A DNA stretch of 64,000 nt from Phytobacter palmae (GTDB lineage: Bacteria; Pseudomonadota; Gammaproteobacteria; Enterobacterales; Enterobacteriaceae), in assembly GCA_900112785.1 (NCBI GenBank), contig FONB01000007.1, positions 62,001 to 126,000 of the forward strand, written 5' to 3'. How positions within the stretch are numbered: the stretch's first letter is position 1; every line of letters starts with the position of its first letter. Both the position numbers and the translations under genes were made by a program. Under the pieces are notes generated by a model. It did not search any database. It was not told where the DNA came from and saw only the letters and a list, made by a program, of their open reading frames with translations. Positions 21,785-33,202 of the stretch are shown here, in pieces.

Positions 21785-24511
21785 ATGGCTACGATTCATG
21801 TAGACGGCAAAGAATACGAGGTTAACGGAGCGGACAACCTGTTACAGGCATGTCTCTCTATGGGCCTTGATATTCCTTATTTTTGCTGGCATCCGGCGCT
21901 GGGCAGCGTGGGTGCGTGCCGCCAGTGTGCGGTGAAGCAATATCAAAACGCGGAAGACACGCGTGGTCGCCTGGTCATGTCCTGTATGACCCCGGCGTCC
22001 GATGGCACTTTTATTTCTATCGACGATGAAGAAGCGAAGCAGTTCCGTGAAAGCGTTGTAGAGTGGCTGATGACCAACCACCCGCACGACTGTCCGGTTT
22101 GTGAAGAGGGCGGTAACTGCCACCTGCAGGATATGACCGTGATGACGGGACATAGCTTCCGTCGCTACCGTTTCACCAAACGTACTCATCGCAACCAGGA
22201 CCTGGGGCCGTTCATCTCTCATGAAATGAACCGCTGCATCGCCTGCTATCGTTGCGTGCGTTACTACAAAGACTACGCAGACGGCGCAGATCTTGGCGTC
22301 TATGGCGCACATGACAACGTCTACTTTGGTCGTCCGGAAGATGGCACGCTTGAAAGCGAATTTTCCGGGAACCTGGTGGAAATCTGCCCGACCGGCGTCT
22401 TCACCGATAAAACCCACTCCGAGCGTTACAACCGTAAGTGGGATATGCAGTTTGCTCCAAGTATCTGCCAGCAATGCTCGCTGGGCTGTAATACCAGCCC
22501 GGGTGAACGTTACGGTGAACTGCGTCGTATCGAAAACCGTTATAACGGGACCGTTAACCACTACTTCCTCTGTGACCGTGGTCGTTTTGGCTATGGCTAT
22601 GTGAACCTGAAAGACCGTCCGCGTCAGCCGGTTCAGCGCCGTGGTGATGATCTTATCACCCTCAACGCCGAGCAGGCGATGCAGGGCGCGGCAGATATTC
22701 TGCGCCAGTCGAAGAAAGTGATCGGTATTGGCTCCCCGCGTGCCAGTGTTGAAAGCAACTTTGCGCTGCGTGAACTGGTAGGGGCAGAAAACTTCTATAC
22801 CGGTATCGCCAGTGGCGAGCAGGAACGTCTGCAGTTAATGCTTAAAGTGCTGCGTGAAGGTGGTATTCATACCCCGGCGCTGCGCGAGATTGAATCTTAT
22901 GATGCGGTGCTGGTGCTGGGGGAAGACATTACCCAGACTGGCGCACGTGTCGCACTTGCGGTCCGTCAGGCAGTGAAAGGGAAAGCACGTGAAATGGCAG
23001 CGGCGCAGAAAGTAGCTGACTGGCAGATTGCAGCGATCCTGAACATTGGTCAGCGCGCCAAACACCCATTGTTTGTCACCAACGTTGACGATACCCGTCT
23101 GGACGATATCGCCGCTTGGACTTACCGCGCACCGGTAGAAGATCAGGCCCGTTTAGGCTTTGCGATTGCCCATGCGCTGGATGAGGCTTCTCCAGCGGTC
23201 GGTGGTTTGAGCAACGATCTGCGTGGCAAGGTTGATGTTATCGTTCAGGCACTGGCAGGCGCGAAAAAACCGCTGATCATTTCTGGCACCAACACAGGCA
23301 GCACGGCTGTAATTCAGGCCGCTGCTAACGTGGCGAAAGCGCTCAAAGGCCGCGGTGCGGATGTCGGTATCACCATGATTGCCCGTTCGACCAACAGCGT
23401 CGGTCTGGGTCTGATGGGTGGTGGTTCGCTGGATGACGCACTGACTGAACTGGAAACCGGTGCTGCGGATGCAGTCATCGTGCTGGAAAACGATCTGCAT
23501 CGTCATGCTGCTGCCAGCCGTGTGAATGCTGCGCTGGATAAAGCGCCGCTGGTGCTGGTTATTGATCATCAGCGTACGGCGATTATGGACCATGCGCATC
23601 TGGTGCTGTCTGCGGCAAGCTTCGCGGAAAGCGACGGTACGGTTATCAACAACGAAGGACGCGCCCAGCGCTTCTTCCAGGTGTATGACCCGGCCTATTA
23701 CGACAGCAAGACAATTATGCTGGAAAGCTGGCGCTGGCTGCACTCACTGCACAGCACCGTACAGAGCCGGGAAGTGGACTGGACGCAGCTTGACCATGTT
23801 ATCGATGCTGTAGTTGAAAAAATGCCGCAGTTCGCCGGTATCAAAGACGCCGCACCGGATGCCAGCTTCCGTATCCGTGGTCAGAAACTGGCACGTGAGC
23901 CGCACCGCTACAGTGGTCGTACGGCAATGCGCGCCAATATCAGCGTTCACGAACCTCGCCAGCCGCAGGATAAAGACACCATGTTCGCCTTCTCAATGGA
24001 AGGGAACAACCAGCCGTCCGCACCGCGTTCACAAATTCCGTTCGCATGGGCACCGGGCTGGAACTCCCCGCAGGCATGGAACAAGTTCCAGGCTGAGGTA
24101 GGCGGTTCACTGCGCCACGGCGATCCGGGCGTGCGTCTGATTGAAGCCTCCGCTACCGGCCTGGATTACTTCACTTCCGTTCCGGCAGGCTTTACACCGC
24201 AGGACGGCCAGTGGCGAATTGCGCCTTACTACCATCTGTTCGGCAGTGATGAACTGTCTCAGCGTTCTCCGGTCTTCCAGAGCCGTATGCCGGAGCCGTA
24301 TATCAAACTCAACCCGGCAGATGCTGCGAAGTTGGGGGTGAATGCGGGCGCGTATATTTCGTTCAGTTACGACGGTCAGACTATCAGCCTGCCGTTGCAG
24401 CTTTCCGAAGGGCTGACGGCAGGGCAGGTAGGGCTGCCGATGGGCATGCCGGGCATTGCGCCGGTACTGGCCGGAGCACGTCTTGAAAATCTGCAGGAGG
24501 CGCAAGCATGA
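21785..24511 (+). CDS. nuoG: NADH-quinone oxidoreductase subunit G
   Basis: The 908-residue large iron-sulfur subunit. 2Fe-2S cluster N1b is held by C34, C45, C48 and C67. N5 uses H101, C103, C106 and C112 ([14 protein letters not shown]). N4 uses C151, C154, C157 and C201. The additional cluster N7, present in E. coli-type enzymes, is held by C228, C231, C235 and the cysteine in [10 protein letters not shown]. The C-terminal two thirds is a molybdopterin-oxidoreductase fold without the cofactor. The stop overlaps the nuoH start by 4 bp. Confidence 0.97.
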   Translation: MATIHVDGKEYEVNGADNLLQACLSMGLDIPYFCWHPALGSVGACRQCAVKQYQNAEDTRGRLVMSCMTPASDGTFISIDDEEAKQFRESVVEWLMTNHPHDCPVCEEGGNCHLQDMTVMTGHSFRRYRFTKRTHRNQDLGPFISHEMNRCIACYRCVRYYKDYADGADLGVYGAHDNVYFGRPEDGTLESEFSGNLVEICPTGVFTDKTHSERYNRKWDMQFAPSICQQCSLGCNTSPGERYGELRRIENRYNGTVNHYFLCDRGRFGYGYVNLKDRPRQPVQRRGDDLITLNAEQAMQGAADILRQSKKVIGIGSPRASVESNFALRELVGAENFYTGIASGEQERLQLMLKVLREGGIHTPALREIESYDAVLVLGEDITQTGARVALAVRQAVKGKAREMAAAQKVADWQIAAILNIGQRAKHPLFVTNVDDTRLDDIAAWTYRAPVEDQARLGFAIAHALDEASPAVGGLSNDLRGKVDVIVQALAGAKKPLIISGTNTGSTAVIQAAANVAKALKGRGADVGITMIARSTNSVGLGLMGGGSLDDALTELETGAADAVIVLENDLHRHAAASRVNAALDKAPLVLVIDHQRTAIMDHAHLVLSAASFAESDGTVINNEGRAQRFFQVYDPAYYDSKTIMLESWRWLHSLHSTVQSREVDWTQLDHVIDAVVEKMPQFAGIKDAAPDASFRIRGQKLAREPHRYSGRTAMRANISVHEPRQPQDKDTMFAFSMEGNNQPSAPRSQIPFAWAPGWNSPQAWNKFQAEVGGSLRHGDPGVRLIEASATGLDYFTSVPAGFTPQDGQWRIAPYYHLFGSDELSQRSPVFQSRMPEPYIKLNPADAAKLGVNAGAYISFSYDGQTISLPLQLSEGLTAGQVGLPMGMPGIAPVLAGARLENLQEAQA

Positions 24512-25485
24512 GTTGGTTAACACCGGATGTTATCGACATTCTGTTAGGTATCATCAAGGCTGTCGTGATCCTGCTGGTTGTGGTCACCTGCGGCGCGCTC
24601 ATGAGTTTTGGCGAACGTCGTCTGCTCGGTCTGTTCCAGAATCGCTACGGACCGAACCGCGTAGGCTGGGGTGGTTCACTCCAGATTGTCGCGGACATGA
24701 TCAAGATGTTCTTTAAAGAGGACTGGATCCCGAAATTTACTGACCGGGTTATCTTCACCCTCGCGCCGATGATCGCTTTTACCTCTCTGCTGTTGGCCTT
24801 CGCCATTGTTCCGGTGAGTCCGGGCTGGGTGGTGGCTGATCTGAACATCGGGATTTTGTTCTTCCTGATGATGGCAGGTCTGGCGGTCTACGCGGTGCTG
24901 TTCGCTGGCTGGTCGAGTAACAACAAATACTCCCTGCTCGGTGCGATGCGTGCTTCTGCGCAGACGCTGAGCTACGAAGTGTTTCTTGGCCTTTCGCTGA
25001 TGGGCGTGGTGGCGCAGGCGGGTTCATTCAACATGACCGACATCGTCAACAACCAGGCTCATATCTGGAACGTTATTCCGCAGTTCTTTGGTTTTATTAC
25101 CTTTGCTATCGCGGGCGTGGCGGTGTGTCACCGTCATCCGTTTGACCAGCCAGAAGCCGAGCAGGAACTGGCCGATGGTTACCACATTGAATATTCCGGT
25201 ATGAAGTTCGGCCTGTTCTTTGTGGGGGAATACATCGGTATCGTGACCATCTCTGCACTGATGGTGACGTTGTTCTTCGGTGGCTGGCATGGCCCGTTCT
25301 TACCGCCATTCATCTGGTTCGCGATTAAAACTGCGTTCTTTATGATGATGTTCATTTTGATTCGCGCAGCGTTACCCCGTCCGCGTTATGACCAGGTAAT
25401 GTCCTTCGGCTGGAAAATATGTCTGCCGCTGACGCTTCTCAATCTGTTGGGTACGGCGGCTGTCATTCTCTGGCAAGCGCAATAA
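24508..25485 (+). CDS. nuoH: NADH-quinone oxidoreductase subunit H
   Basis: A 325-residue membrane subunit with about eight hydrophobic helices that sits at the junction of the peripheral and membrane arms. Family signatures include [24 protein letters not shown] (residues about 36-59) and the acidic loop [27 protein letters not shown] (about 213-239), both lining the quinone entry path. It is coupled to nuoG by the ATGA overlap. Confidence 0.97.
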   Translation: MSWLTPDVIDILLGIIKAVVILLVVVTCGALMSFGERRLLGLFQNRYGPNRVGWGGSLQIVADMIKMFFKEDWIPKFTDRVIFTLAPMIAFTSLLLAFAIVPVSPGWVVADLNIGILFFLMMAGLAVYAVLFAGWSSNNKYSLLGAMRASAQTLSYEVFLGLSLMGVVAQAGSFNMTDIVNNQAHIWNVIPQFFGFITFAIAGVAVCHRHPFDQPEAEQELADGYHIEYSGMKFGLFFVGEYIGIVTISALMVTLFFGGWHGPFLPPFIWFAIKTAFFMMMFILIRAALPRPRYDQVMSFGWKICLPLTLLNLLGTAAVILWQAQ

Positions 25486-25499
25486 GGGGTGAAAAGACC

Positions 25500-26042
25500 A
25501 TGACTTTAAAAGAATTACTCGTGGGCTTCGGCACCCAGGTGCGCAGTATCTGGATGATCGGCCTGCATGCGTTTGCAAAACGCGAAACCAGGATGTACCC
25601 GGAAGAACCGGTGTATTTGCCGCCGCGCTATCGTGGTCGCATCGTATTGACGCGTGACCCGGACGGCGCTGAGCGTTGCGTAGCCTGTAACCTGTGTGCG
25701 GTTGCGTGTCCGGTAGGCTGTATCTCTCTGCAAAAAGCAGAGACGGTAGATGGCCGCTGGTATCCGGAATTCTTCCGTATTAACTTCTCTCGCTGCATTT
25801 TCTGCGGTCTGTGTGAAGAGGCGTGCCCAACGACTGCAATCCAGCTGACCCCAGACTTCGAACTGGGTGAGTACAAGCGCCAGGATCTGGTGTACGAAAA
25901 AGAGGATCTGCTGATCTCCGGTCCGGGTAAATATCCGGAATATAACTTCTACCGGATGGCAGGTATGGCAATCGACGGGAAAGATAAAGGCGAGGCGCAG
26001 AACGAAGCCAAACCTATCGACGTCAAGAGCCTGTTACCGTAA
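25500..26042 (+). CDS. nuoI: NADH-quinone oxidoreductase subunit I
   Basis: The 180-residue ferredoxin-like subunit carrying clusters N6a and N6b. The two 4Fe-4S motifs are C60, C63, C66, C70 (plus C74) and C99, C102, C105, C109. I placed the start at the ATG at 25500 ([10 protein letters not shown]) after AAGGGGTG, matching the E. coli protein; the open frame extends upstream into nuoH, but that part has no homology. Confidence 0.97.
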   Translation: MTLKELLVGFGTQVRSIWMIGLHAFAKRETRMYPEEPVYLPPRYRGRIVLTRDPDGAERCVACNLCAVACPVGCISLQKAETVDGRWYPEFFRINFSRCIFCGLCEEACPTTAIQLTPDFELGEYKRQDLVYEKEDLLISGPGKYPEYNFYRMAGMAIDGKDKGEAQNEAKPIDVKSLLP

Positions 26043-26053
26043 GGAGAGGGGCA

Positions 26054-26608
26054 ATGGAGTTCGCTTTTTATATCTGTGGCCTGGTAGCCATCCTCGCGAC
26101 ACTTCGGGTTATTACCCATACTAATCCGGTGCATGCGTTGCTGTACCTGATCGTGTCGCTGCTGGCGATTGCAGGTGTCTTCTTCTCGCTTGGCGCCTAT
26201 TTTGCCGGTGCGCTGGAAATCATCGTTTACGCGGGCGCCATTATGGTGCTGTTTGTGTTTGTGGTGATGATGCTCAATCTGGGCGGCAGCGAAATCGAAC
26301 AGGAGCGCCAGTGGCTGAGACCGCAAGTCTGGGTTGGTCCGGCGCTGTTGTCTGCCGTGCTGCTGGGCGTGGTTGTCTATGCCATTACTGGCGTTAACGA
26401 TCAGGGTATTGATGGTACGCCGATCAGCGCGAAAGCGGTGGGCAAGGACCTGTTCGGCGCATATGTGCTGGCGGTTGAGCTGGCTTCTATGCTGCTGCTG
26501 GCAGGCCTGGTGGTCGCCTTCCATGTTGGTCGTGAAGATCGCATGGGTGAAGTGCTGAGCAATCGGGCGGACGATCGCGCGAAAAGAAAAACGGAGGAGC
26601 GCGCATGA
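26054..26608 (+). CDS. nuoJ: NADH-quinone oxidoreductase subunit J
   Basis: A 184-residue membrane subunit with five hydrophobic helices. The family region [23 protein letters not shown] (about residues 54-76) contains the pi-bulge helix linked to conformational coupling. AAGGAGAGGGGCA is an excellent ribosome binding site. It overlaps nuoK by 4 bp. Confidence 0.96.
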   Translation: MEFAFYICGLVAILATLRVITHTNPVHALLYLIVSLLAIAGVFFSLGAYFAGALEIIVYAGAIMVLFVFVVMMLNLGGSEIEQERQWLRPQVWVGPALLSAVLLGVVVYAITGVNDQGIDGTPISAKAVGKDLFGAYVLAVELASMLLLAGLVVAFHVGREDRMGEVLSNRADDRAKRKTEERA

Positions 26609-26907
26609 TCCCTTTACAACATGGACTGATCCTCGCCGCGATATTATTCGTGCTGGGCTTAACGGGTCTGGTTATTCGTCGCAACCTGCTGTTTATGCTG
26701 ATCGGGCTTGAGATCATGATCAATGCCGCTGCGCTGGCTTTTGTGGTGGCAGGCAGCTACTGGGGGCAGACTGACGGTCAGATAATGTACATCCTCGCCA
26801 TTAGCCTCGCGGCTGCCGAAGCGAGTATTGGCCTGGCGTTGCTGCTGCAACTCCATCGTCGCCGTCAGAATCTGAATATCGATTCAGTAAGTGAGATGCG
26901 TGGATGA
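26605..26907 (+). CDS. nuoK: NADH-quinone oxidoreductase subunit K
   Basis: A 100-residue, three-helix proton-channel subunit. The two conserved membrane glutamates are visible in [14 protein letters not shown] (about E36) and [15 protein letters not shown] (about E72). It overlaps nuoJ and nuoL by 4 bp each. Confidence 0.97.
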   Translation: MIPLQHGLILAAILFVLGLTGLVIRRNLLFMLIGLEIMINAAALAFVVAGSYWGQTDGQIMYILAISLAAAEASIGLALLLQLHRRRQNLNIDSVSEMRG

Positions 26908-28745
26908 ACATGCTCGCCTTAACCATTATTTTTCCTCTGATTGGCTTTTTGCTGCTCTCTTTTTCTCGCGGGCGCTGGTCGGAAAATCTGTCTGCCACCG
27001 TGGGTATCGGCTCTATCGGCTTATCTGCGCTGGTAACGGCGATTGTCGGACTGGATTTCATCAATAACGGTCATCAGGGGTTCACCCAACCGTTGTGGAC
27101 CTGGATGTCTGTTGGCAACTTCAACATCAGCTTTAGTCTGGTGCTGGATGGTCTGTCGCTGACCATGCTCTCTGTGGTCACCGGGGTTGGCTTCCTGATC
27201 CATATGTTCGCCTCCTGGTATATGCGCGGCGAAGAGGGTTACTCCCGCTTCTTCGCCTACACCAACCTGTTTATCGCGAGCATGGTGATTCTGGTGCTGG
27301 CGGATAACCTGTTGTTGATGTACCTCGGCTGGGAAGGCGTGGGCCTGTGTTCTTATCTGCTGATCGGTTTCTACTACACCGATCCGAAGAATGGCGCAGC
27401 TGCAATGAAAGCGTTTGTCGTAACCCGCGTGGGTGACGTCTTCCTCGCCTTTGCGCTGTTCATTCTTTATAACGAACTGGGCACGCTGAACTTCCGCGAA
27501 ATGGTTGAACTGGCACCACAGCACTTCGCCAACGGCAGCACCATGCTGCAATGGGCGACACTGATGCTGCTGGGTGGTGCGGTCGGTAAATCGGCACAGT
27601 TGCCGTTGCAAACGTGGCTGGCTGATGCGATGGCAGGCCCAACGCCTGTCTCCGCGCTGATCCACGCCGCAACGATGGTGACTGCGGGTGTTTACCTGAT
27701 TGCGCGTACACATGGCCTGTTCCTGTTAACGCCGGAAATTCTGCATCTGGTTGGGATTGTCGGGGCAGTAACCTTACTGCTGGCGGGTTTTGCTGCGCTG
27801 GTACAGACCGACATCAAACGCGTTCTCGCTTACTCCACCATGAGCCAGATTGGTTATATGTTCCTGGCATTGGGCGTGCAGGCGTGGGATGCAGCGATTT
27901 TCCATCTGATGACGCACGCATTCTTTAAAGCGCTGCTGTTCCTCTCGTCGGGTTCGGTGATCCTGGCCTGCCATCACGAGCAGAACATTTTCAAAATGGG
28001 CGGTTTGCGTAAGTCTATTCCGCTGGTTTATGCCTGTTTCCTTGTCGGTGGTGCGGCGCTGTCAGCATTACCGATCGTAACGGCGGGCTTCTTTAGTAAG
28101 GACGAAATTCTTGCGGGTGCCGTGGCGAACGGTCATATCAACCTGATGGTTGCGGGCCTTGTCGGCGCGTTTATGACCTCGCTGTATACGTTCCGTATGA
28201 TTTTCATCGTCTTCCATGGCAAAGAACAAATTCATGCGCATGCAGGGAAGGGGATTACCCATCATCTGCCGCTGATTGTGCTGCTGGTACTGTCCACGTT
28301 TGTCGGCGCGATGATTGTTCCGCCGCTGCATGGCGTACTGCCGGAAACCACAGAGCTTGAACACGGTAGCGTGGTCATGCTGGAAGTGGCCTCGGGCGCA
28401 GTTGCTATCGTCGGTATCCTGCTGGCAGCCTGGCTGTGGTTGGGTAAACGCAGCCTGGTCAACGCTGTCGCGAACAGTGCGGCGGGTCGTTTCTTCGGTA
28501 CGTGGTGGTTTAACGCGTGGGGCTTCGACTGGTTATACGATCGCGTGTTCGTTAAACCGTTCCTCGGCGTGGCCTGGCTGCTTAAGAGCGATCCGCTCAA
28601 TGCACTGATGAACATTCCGGCAATCCTTTCCCGCTTCGCTGGCCGTGGCCTGCTGTTCAGCGAGAACGGATACCTGCGCTGGTATGTGGCATCTATGAGC
28701 ATTGGCGCAGTGGTGATTCTGGCATTGCTGATGGTATTGCGTTGA
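26904..28745 (+). CDS. nuoL: NADH-quinone oxidoreductase subunit L
   Basis: The 613-residue distal antiporter-like proton-pumping subunit. [16 protein letters not shown] (about residues 143-158) carries the conserved glutamate. [30 protein letters not shown] (about 234-263) includes the channel lysine-helix neighbourhood. The C-terminus bears the long lateral helix and a final membrane anchor, as in E. coli. It is followed by an unusual intra-operon gap with REP repeats. Confidence 0.97.
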   Translation: MNMLALTIIFPLIGFLLLSFSRGRWSENLSATVGIGSIGLSALVTAIVGLDFINNGHQGFTQPLWTWMSVGNFNISFSLVLDGLSLTMLSVVTGVGFLIHMFASWYMRGEEGYSRFFAYTNLFIASMVILVLADNLLLMYLGWEGVGLCSYLLIGFYYTDPKNGAAAMKAFVVTRVGDVFLAFALFILYNELGTLNFREMVELAPQHFANGSTMLQWATLMLLGGAVGKSAQLPLQTWLADAMAGPTPVSALIHAATMVTAGVYLIARTHGLFLLTPEILHLVGIVGAVTLLLAGFAALVQTDIKRVLAYSTMSQIGYMFLALGVQAWDAAIFHLMTHAFFKALLFLSSGSVILACHHEQNIFKMGGLRKSIPLVYACFLVGGAALSALPIVTAGFFSKDEILAGAVANGHINLMVAGLVGAFMTSLYTFRMIFIVFHGKEQIHAHAGKGITHHLPLIVLLVLSTFVGAMIVPPLHGVLPETTELEHGSVVMLEVASGAVAIVGILLAAWLWLGKRSLVNAVANSAAGRFFGTWWFNAWGFDWLYDRVFVKPFLGVAWLLKSDPLNALMNIPAILSRFAGRGLLFSENGYLRWYVASMSIGAVVILALLMVLR

Positions 28746-28757
28746 GTTTGAGAGCGT

Positions 28758-28828
28758 TGTGTTACCCGGTGTGACAGCCGGGTCTACGACACCGTAGGTC
28801 GGGTAAGCGTTGGAGTCACCCGGCATAA
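28758..28828. repeat. BIME (inverted REP pair) between nuoL and nuoM
   Basis: Two REP-like units in opposite orientation meet at CTACGACACCGTAG. Each has the characteristic GCCGGGT/ACCCGGC stem ends: TTACCCGG...CCGGGTCTACG on the left, CGTAGGTCGGGTAAGCG...CACCCGGCAT on the right. In transcript form each unit folds to a hairpin, so it may stabilise or attenuate mRNA between the two halves of the operon. Confidence 0.82.
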
Positions 28829-29037
28829 CAAACCTCAAACTGAATTGAATTTTCTGTTGTGAGAATTCGTTGAAAATCGGTCCGTAGGGACAGGCATTAT
28901 CGGCGAAGTCAAAGTAGGCACCGCCTGCGCGCAACAACCGGAGCGTATAAAGTACGTGAAGATTGTGAGCACAGCCGGAGTTCGCTATGACGAGCAAGAG
29001 AGCCTGAACCGGACTTTAACAAGGAATAAAAATCGCC
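28829..29037 (+). other. nuoL-nuoM spacer downstream of the BIME
   Basis: About 210 bp without a convincing gene. With the BIME the gap between nuoL and nuoM is 292 bp, whereas other nuo junctions downstream of nuoG overlap or lie within 15 bp. AAGGAATAAAAATCGCC precedes the nuoM ATG and serves as the ribosome binding site. Confidence 0.6.
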
Positions 29038-30567
29038 ATGTTACTACCCTGGCTAATACTAATTCCCTTCATCGGTGGCTTCCTGTGCTGGCAGACCGAA
29101 CGCTTCGGCGTACGTGTGCCGCGCTGGATAGCGCTGATAACCATGGGACTCACGCTGGCGCTTGGCCTGCAACTCTGGTTGCAGGGCGGCTATTCACTGA
29201 CGCAATCCGCTGGCATTCCGCAGTGGCAATCGGAGTTTTTACTCCCATGGATCCCGCGTTTTGGCATCAATATTCATTTAGCGCTCGACGGTTTGTCTCT
29301 GCTGATGGTGGTGCTGACCGGTTTCCTCGGCGTACTGGCGGTACTTTGTTCCTGGCGTGAAATCGAAAAATATCAGGGCTTTTTCCACCTGAACCTGATG
29401 TGGATCCTGGGTGGCGTCATCGGCGTGTTCCTGGCCATCGACATGTTCCTGTTCTTCTTCTTCTGGGAAATGATGCTGGTGCCGATGTACTTCCTGATCG
29501 CTCTCTGGGGCCACAAAGCCTCCGACGGGAAGACGCGTATCACCGCAGCCACCAAATTCTTCATTTATACCCAGGCAAGTGGTCTGGTGATGTTGATTGC
29601 GATTCTGGCGCTGGTACTGGTGCATCATAACGCGACAGGCGTCTGGACTTTCAACTATGAAGACCTGCTGAAAACCCCGATGTCTGCTGGTGTTGAATAC
29701 TTGCTGATGCTGGGCTTCTTTATCGCGTTTGCAGTAAAAATGCCGGTTGTTCCGTTGCATGGCTGGCTGCCGGATGCGCACTCCCAGGCACCGACGGCAG
29801 GTTCCGTTGACCTGGCAGGCATCTTGCTGAAAACCGCGGCCTATGGTCTGCTGCGTTTCGCACTGCCACTGTTCCCGAACGCCTCTGCCGAGTTTGCGCC
29901 GATTGCCATGTGGCTGGGTGTAATTGGTATTTTCTACGGCGCGTGGATGGCCTTCTCGCAGTACGATATCAAACGTCTGATCGCCTATACCTCCGTTTCG
30001 CATATGGGCTTCGTGCTGATTGCCATCTACACCGGCAGCCAACTGGCCTATCAGGGCGCGGTTATTCAGATGATTGCCCACGGTCTTTCCGCCGCCGGCC
30101 TCTTCATCCTGTGCGGCCAGCTGTACGAACGTCTGCATACCCGTGATATGCGTATGATGGGCGGTTTGTGGGGCAAAATTAAATGGTTGCCAGCCTTGTC
30201 GATGTTCTTCGCGGTTGCCACCCTGGGTATGCCTGGCACCGGTAACTTCGTCGGCGAATTTATGATTTTGTTCGGCAGCTACCAGGTCGTTCCGGTGATT
30301 ACCGTTATTTCGACCTTTGGTCTGGTGTTCGCGTCTGTTTACTCACTGGCGATGCTGCATCGCGCTTACTTCGGTAAAGCAAAAAGCGAGCTGGCCAGTA
30401 AAGCGTTACCAGGGATGTCACTGCGCGAGCTGTTGATGATTTTGTCGCTGGTTGTACTTCTGGTACTGCTTGGCTTCTATCCGCAGCCGATTCTGGATAC
30501 CTCGCATTCCGCGATGAGTAATATCCAGCAGTGGTTTGTTAATTCAGTTTCTACTACAAGGCCGTAA
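29038..30567 (+). CDS. nuoM: NADH-quinone oxidoreductase subunit M
   Basis: A 509-residue antiporter-like proton-pumping membrane subunit with about 14 hydrophobic helices. [20 protein letters not shown] (about residues 139-158) carries the essential glutamate (about E144). [27 protein letters not shown] (about 231-257) contains the central lysine of the half-channel. Length and sequence match E. coli NuoM. Confidence 0.97.
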   Translation: MLLPWLILIPFIGGFLCWQTERFGVRVPRWIALITMGLTLALGLQLWLQGGYSLTQSAGIPQWQSEFLLPWIPRFGINIHLALDGLSLLMVVLTGFLGVLAVLCSWREIEKYQGFFHLNLMWILGGVIGVFLAIDMFLFFFFWEMMLVPMYFLIALWGHKASDGKTRITAATKFFIYTQASGLVMLIAILALVLVHHNATGVWTFNYEDLLKTPMSAGVEYLLMLGFFIAFAVKMPVVPLHGWLPDAHSQAPTAGSVDLAGILLKTAAYGLLRFALPLFPNASAEFAPIAMWLGVIGIFYGAWMAFSQYDIKRLIAYTSVSHMGFVLIAIYTGSQLAYQGAVIQMIAHGLSAAGLFILCGQLYERLHTRDMRMMGGLWGKIKWLPALSMFFAVATLGMPGTGNFVGEFMILFGSYQVVPVITVISTFGLVFASVYSLAMLHRAYFGKAKSELASKALPGMSLRELLMILSLVVLLVLLGFYPQPILDTSHSAMSNIQQWFVNSVSTTRP

Positions 30568-30574
30568 AGCGCTT

Positions 30575-32032
30575 ATGACTTTAACCACACAACACCTGAT
30601 TGCGCTGCTGCCGCTGCTGATCGTCGGATTGACGGTGGTGGTTGTGATGCTCTCCATTGCGTGGCGACGCAACCATTTCTTCAATGCCACGCTATCGGTT
30701 ATTGGTCTGAACGTCGCTCTGCTGTCGCTCTGGTTTGTTGGCCAGGCGGGCGCGATGGACGTGACGCCATTAATGCGCGTCGACGGTTACGCCATGCTGT
30801 ATACCGGCCTGGTGCTACTGGCGAGCCTTGCCACCTGTACGTTTGCATACCCCTGGCTTGAAGGCTACAACGACAACAAAGAAGAGTTCTATTTACTGGT
30901 GCTTATAGCTGCACTGGGCGGAATTCTGCTGGCGAACGCCAACCATATGGCCGCACTGTTCCTTGGTATCGAGCTTATCTCTTTACCGCTGTTCGGGCTG
31001 ATTGGTTACGCTTTTCGTCAAAAACGTTCGCTGGAAGCCAGTATCAAGTACACCATCCTGTCTGCCGCAGCCTCTTCTTTTCTGCTGTTCGGTATGGCGC
31101 TGGTTTACGCACAGTCCGGCAATCTGTCTTTCGTCGCGCTGGGCAAGAGCATTGCCGGGGATGTGCTGCATGAACCGCTGCTACTGACCGGTCTGGGGCT
31201 GATGATTGTTGGTCTTGGTTTTAAACTGTCTCTGGTGCCGTTCCACCTGTGGACGCCGGACGTTTATCAGGGGGCGCCAGCGCCGGTTTCGACCTTCCTG
31301 GCGACGGCAAGCAAGATTGCTATCTTTGGCGTCGTGATGCGTCTGTTCCTGTACGCACCGGTAGGCCAAAGCGAAGCCATCCGTGTCGTACTGGGTCTGA
31401 TCGCTTTCGTTTCTATTATCTTCGGTAACCTGATGGCGCTGAGCCAGACCAATATTAAACGTCTGCTTGGTTACTCTTCCATTTCCCATCTGGGTTATCT
31501 GCTGGTAGCGCTGATTGCACTGCAAAGCGGTGAGATGTCGATGGAAACAGTAGGTGTCTATCTGGCCGGTTATCTGTTCAGCAGCCTTGGCGCGTTCGGC
31601 GTGGTGAGCCTGATGTCGAGCCCGTATCGCGGTCCGGATGCAGAATCCCTGTTCTCCTATCGCGGCTTGTTCTGGCATCGTCCGATTCTGTCAGCGGTAA
31701 TGACGGTGATGATGCTATCGCTGGCAGGTATTCCAATGACGCTGGGCTTTATCGGTAAGTTCTACGTACTGGCCGTGGGTGTACAGGCACACCTGTGGTG
31801 GTTGACGGCAGCCGTGGTTCTGGGCTCTGCAATTGGTCTTTACTACTACCTGCGTGTGGCGGTGAGTCTCTACCTGAGCGCGCCGCAACAGCTTAACCGT
31901 GATGCACCGAGTAACTGGCAGTACAGCGCCGGTGGTGTTGTGGTACTGATCTCTGCACTACTCGTACTGCTGCTTGGTATCTACCCGCAGCCGCTGATTT
32001 CGCTGGTACAACTGGCAAGGCCGCTTATGTAA
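30575..32032 (+). CDS. nuoN: NADH-quinone oxidoreductase subunit N
   Basis: The 485-residue third antiporter-like subunit and last gene of the operon. The conserved motifs are [20 protein letters not shown] (about residues 128-147) with the channel glutamate, and [26 protein letters not shown] (about 217-242). The ATG at 30575 gives exactly the E. coli length; an upstream ATG at 30536 would overlap nuoM and lacks support. A strong terminator follows. Confidence 0.97.
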   Translation: MTLTTQHLIALLPLLIVGLTVVVVMLSIAWRRNHFFNATLSVIGLNVALLSLWFVGQAGAMDVTPLMRVDGYAMLYTGLVLLASLATCTFAYPWLEGYNDNKEEFYLLVLIAALGGILLANANHMAALFLGIELISLPLFGLIGYAFRQKRSLEASIKYTILSAAASSFLLFGMALVYAQSGNLSFVALGKSIAGDVLHEPLLLTGLGLMIVGLGFKLSLVPFHLWTPDVYQGAPAPVSTFLATASKIAIFGVVMRLFLYAPVGQSEAIRVVLGLIAFVSIIFGNLMALSQTNIKRLLGYSSISHLGYLLVALIALQSGEMSMETVGVYLAGYLFSSLGAFGVVSLMSSPYRGPDAESLFSYRGLFWHRPILSAVMTVMMLSLAGIPMTLGFIGKFYVLAVGVQAHLWWLTAAVVLGSAIGLYYYLRVAVSLYLSAPQQLNRDAPSNWQYSAGGVVVLISALLVLLLGIYPQPLISLVQLARPLM

Positions 32033-32049
32033 GGCCTTACCGCTAATAA

Positions 32050-32075
32050 AAAACCGCCGAATCGGCGGTTTTTTT
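32050..32075 (+). terminator. nuo operon terminator
   Basis: A perfect stem AACCGCCG-AAT-CGGCGGTT is followed by six or more T residues, 18 bp after nuoN. The A-run on the left could also end cheV transcription from the other strand. Confidence 0.9.
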
Positions 32076-32099
32076 ATATCTGAAAGAAAAACGATTAAA

Positions 32100-33125
32100 T
32101 TATTTTGCCAGTAGCGGTCTGGACATGATTTTTTGTCCACTAACCAGCGGTCCGGTGATATGACTCGCTGAGCGCTCAAGCACTTCCTGAATGACCGACG
32201 ACAGTTCGTTAATTTCAAACTTCGCCACATAACCATCGGCCTGAACTTTACGCACATGGTCTTCGTTGGCGCTACCGGAGAGCGAGGAGTGAATAACTAC
32301 CGGAATGTGCTTAAGGCGCGGATCGCTCTTAATCAGACGGGTCAGGGTGAAGCCGTCCATTTCCGGCATTTCCAGATCCGTCAGTACCATCGAAATCTTA
32401 TCGCTGATAGGGACGCCTTCGGCATCTGCCTGTTGGCTAAGTACCTGAATACGCTCCCAGGCGTCTTTCCCGGTAATGTGCATCGTGTTAGGGATCTGCA
32501 TCGCCTGCAGCCCTTTATCCAGCATTGCTCGCGCCACTTTAGAGTCTTCTGCCACAATCGCGACGGCACCGGGTTTGATATTGAACTTCTTATCCGGAAG
32601 ATGGTTGCCGTGCAGATCGTGATCCGCTGGCGAAATGTCGTAAAGAATCTGCTCAACATCCAGCACCATCGCCAGATTGTTACTGTCTTTGTCTTCGTCA
32701 AGGCAGGCAATACTGGTGATATACTGGCCGTTAATGGCCTTCTCTGCCGTATGAACCTGTTTCCAGTCCAGACGAATAATATTCTCTACCGACTCTACCG
32801 CAAACGCCTGCACGCTGCGGGCATATTCTGTAATTAACAAAATATTGAGGCCAGTCTCAGGCTTACAGCCTGCAACTGCGGAGAGATCAATCACCGGGAT
32901 CACCTGATCACGAATGTTGACCATACCCATTAATGGCGGTTTCATCCCGGCAGGACGGGTAAACGTCGGCATCGGAACGATTTCACGCAATTTAAAAACA
33001 TTTATGCCGAAAAGTTCTGATTTCTCGTTCTTCATCGAGGCACCAAGACGAAACAGCAACAGCTCAAAACGGTTCGACAGGGTAAGATTCGCCCTGTCAT
33101 CAATATCTTTCTGGAAATTATCCAT
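32100..33125 (-). CDS. cheV: Chemotaxis coupling protein CheV
   Basis: A 341-residue protein with an N-terminal CheW-like domain (about residues 30-170, containing VNIRDQVIPVIDLSAVAG) and a C-terminal receiver domain (about 185-320). The receiver has the acidic pair E193-D194, the phospho-acceptor D250 in LTDLEMPEMDGF and K302. It couples chemoreceptors to CheA in motile relatives. E. coli K-12 has no CheV, while Salmonella carries it at this nuoN-rbn position. The start is the ATG at 33125 (MDNFQKD) after GAGGGCACC. No other chemotaxis gene is in the window. Confidence 0.93.
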   Translation of the reverse strand: MDNFQKDIDDRANLTLSNRFELLLFRLGASMKNEKSELFGINVFKLREIVPMPTFTRPAGMKPPLMGMVNIRDQVIPVIDLSAVAGCKPETGLNILLITEYARSVQAFAVESVENIIRLDWKQVHTAEKAINGQYITSIACLDEDKDSNNLAMVLDVEQILYDISPADHDLHGNHLPDKKFNIKPGAVAIVAEDSKVARAMLDKGLQAMQIPNTMHITGKDAWERIQVLSQQADAEGVPISDKISMVLTDLEMPEMDGFTLTRLIKSDPRLKHIPVVIHSSLSGSANEDHVRKVQADGYVAKFEINELSSVIQEVLERSASHITGPLVSGQKIMSRPLLAK

Positions 33126-33202
33126 GGTGCCCTCAATGTGGAATGGCTGCGGTAAGACTGTTATCGGCACATTGCGGAAAAAGTAGAGTGCGCAATATCA
33201 CA

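Noticed and set aside
28956-29360. 134-codon frame overlapping the nuoL-nuoM spacer and nuoM start
   Set aside because: Most of it is an out-of-frame reading of nuoM; the part in the spacer is too short to support a gene.
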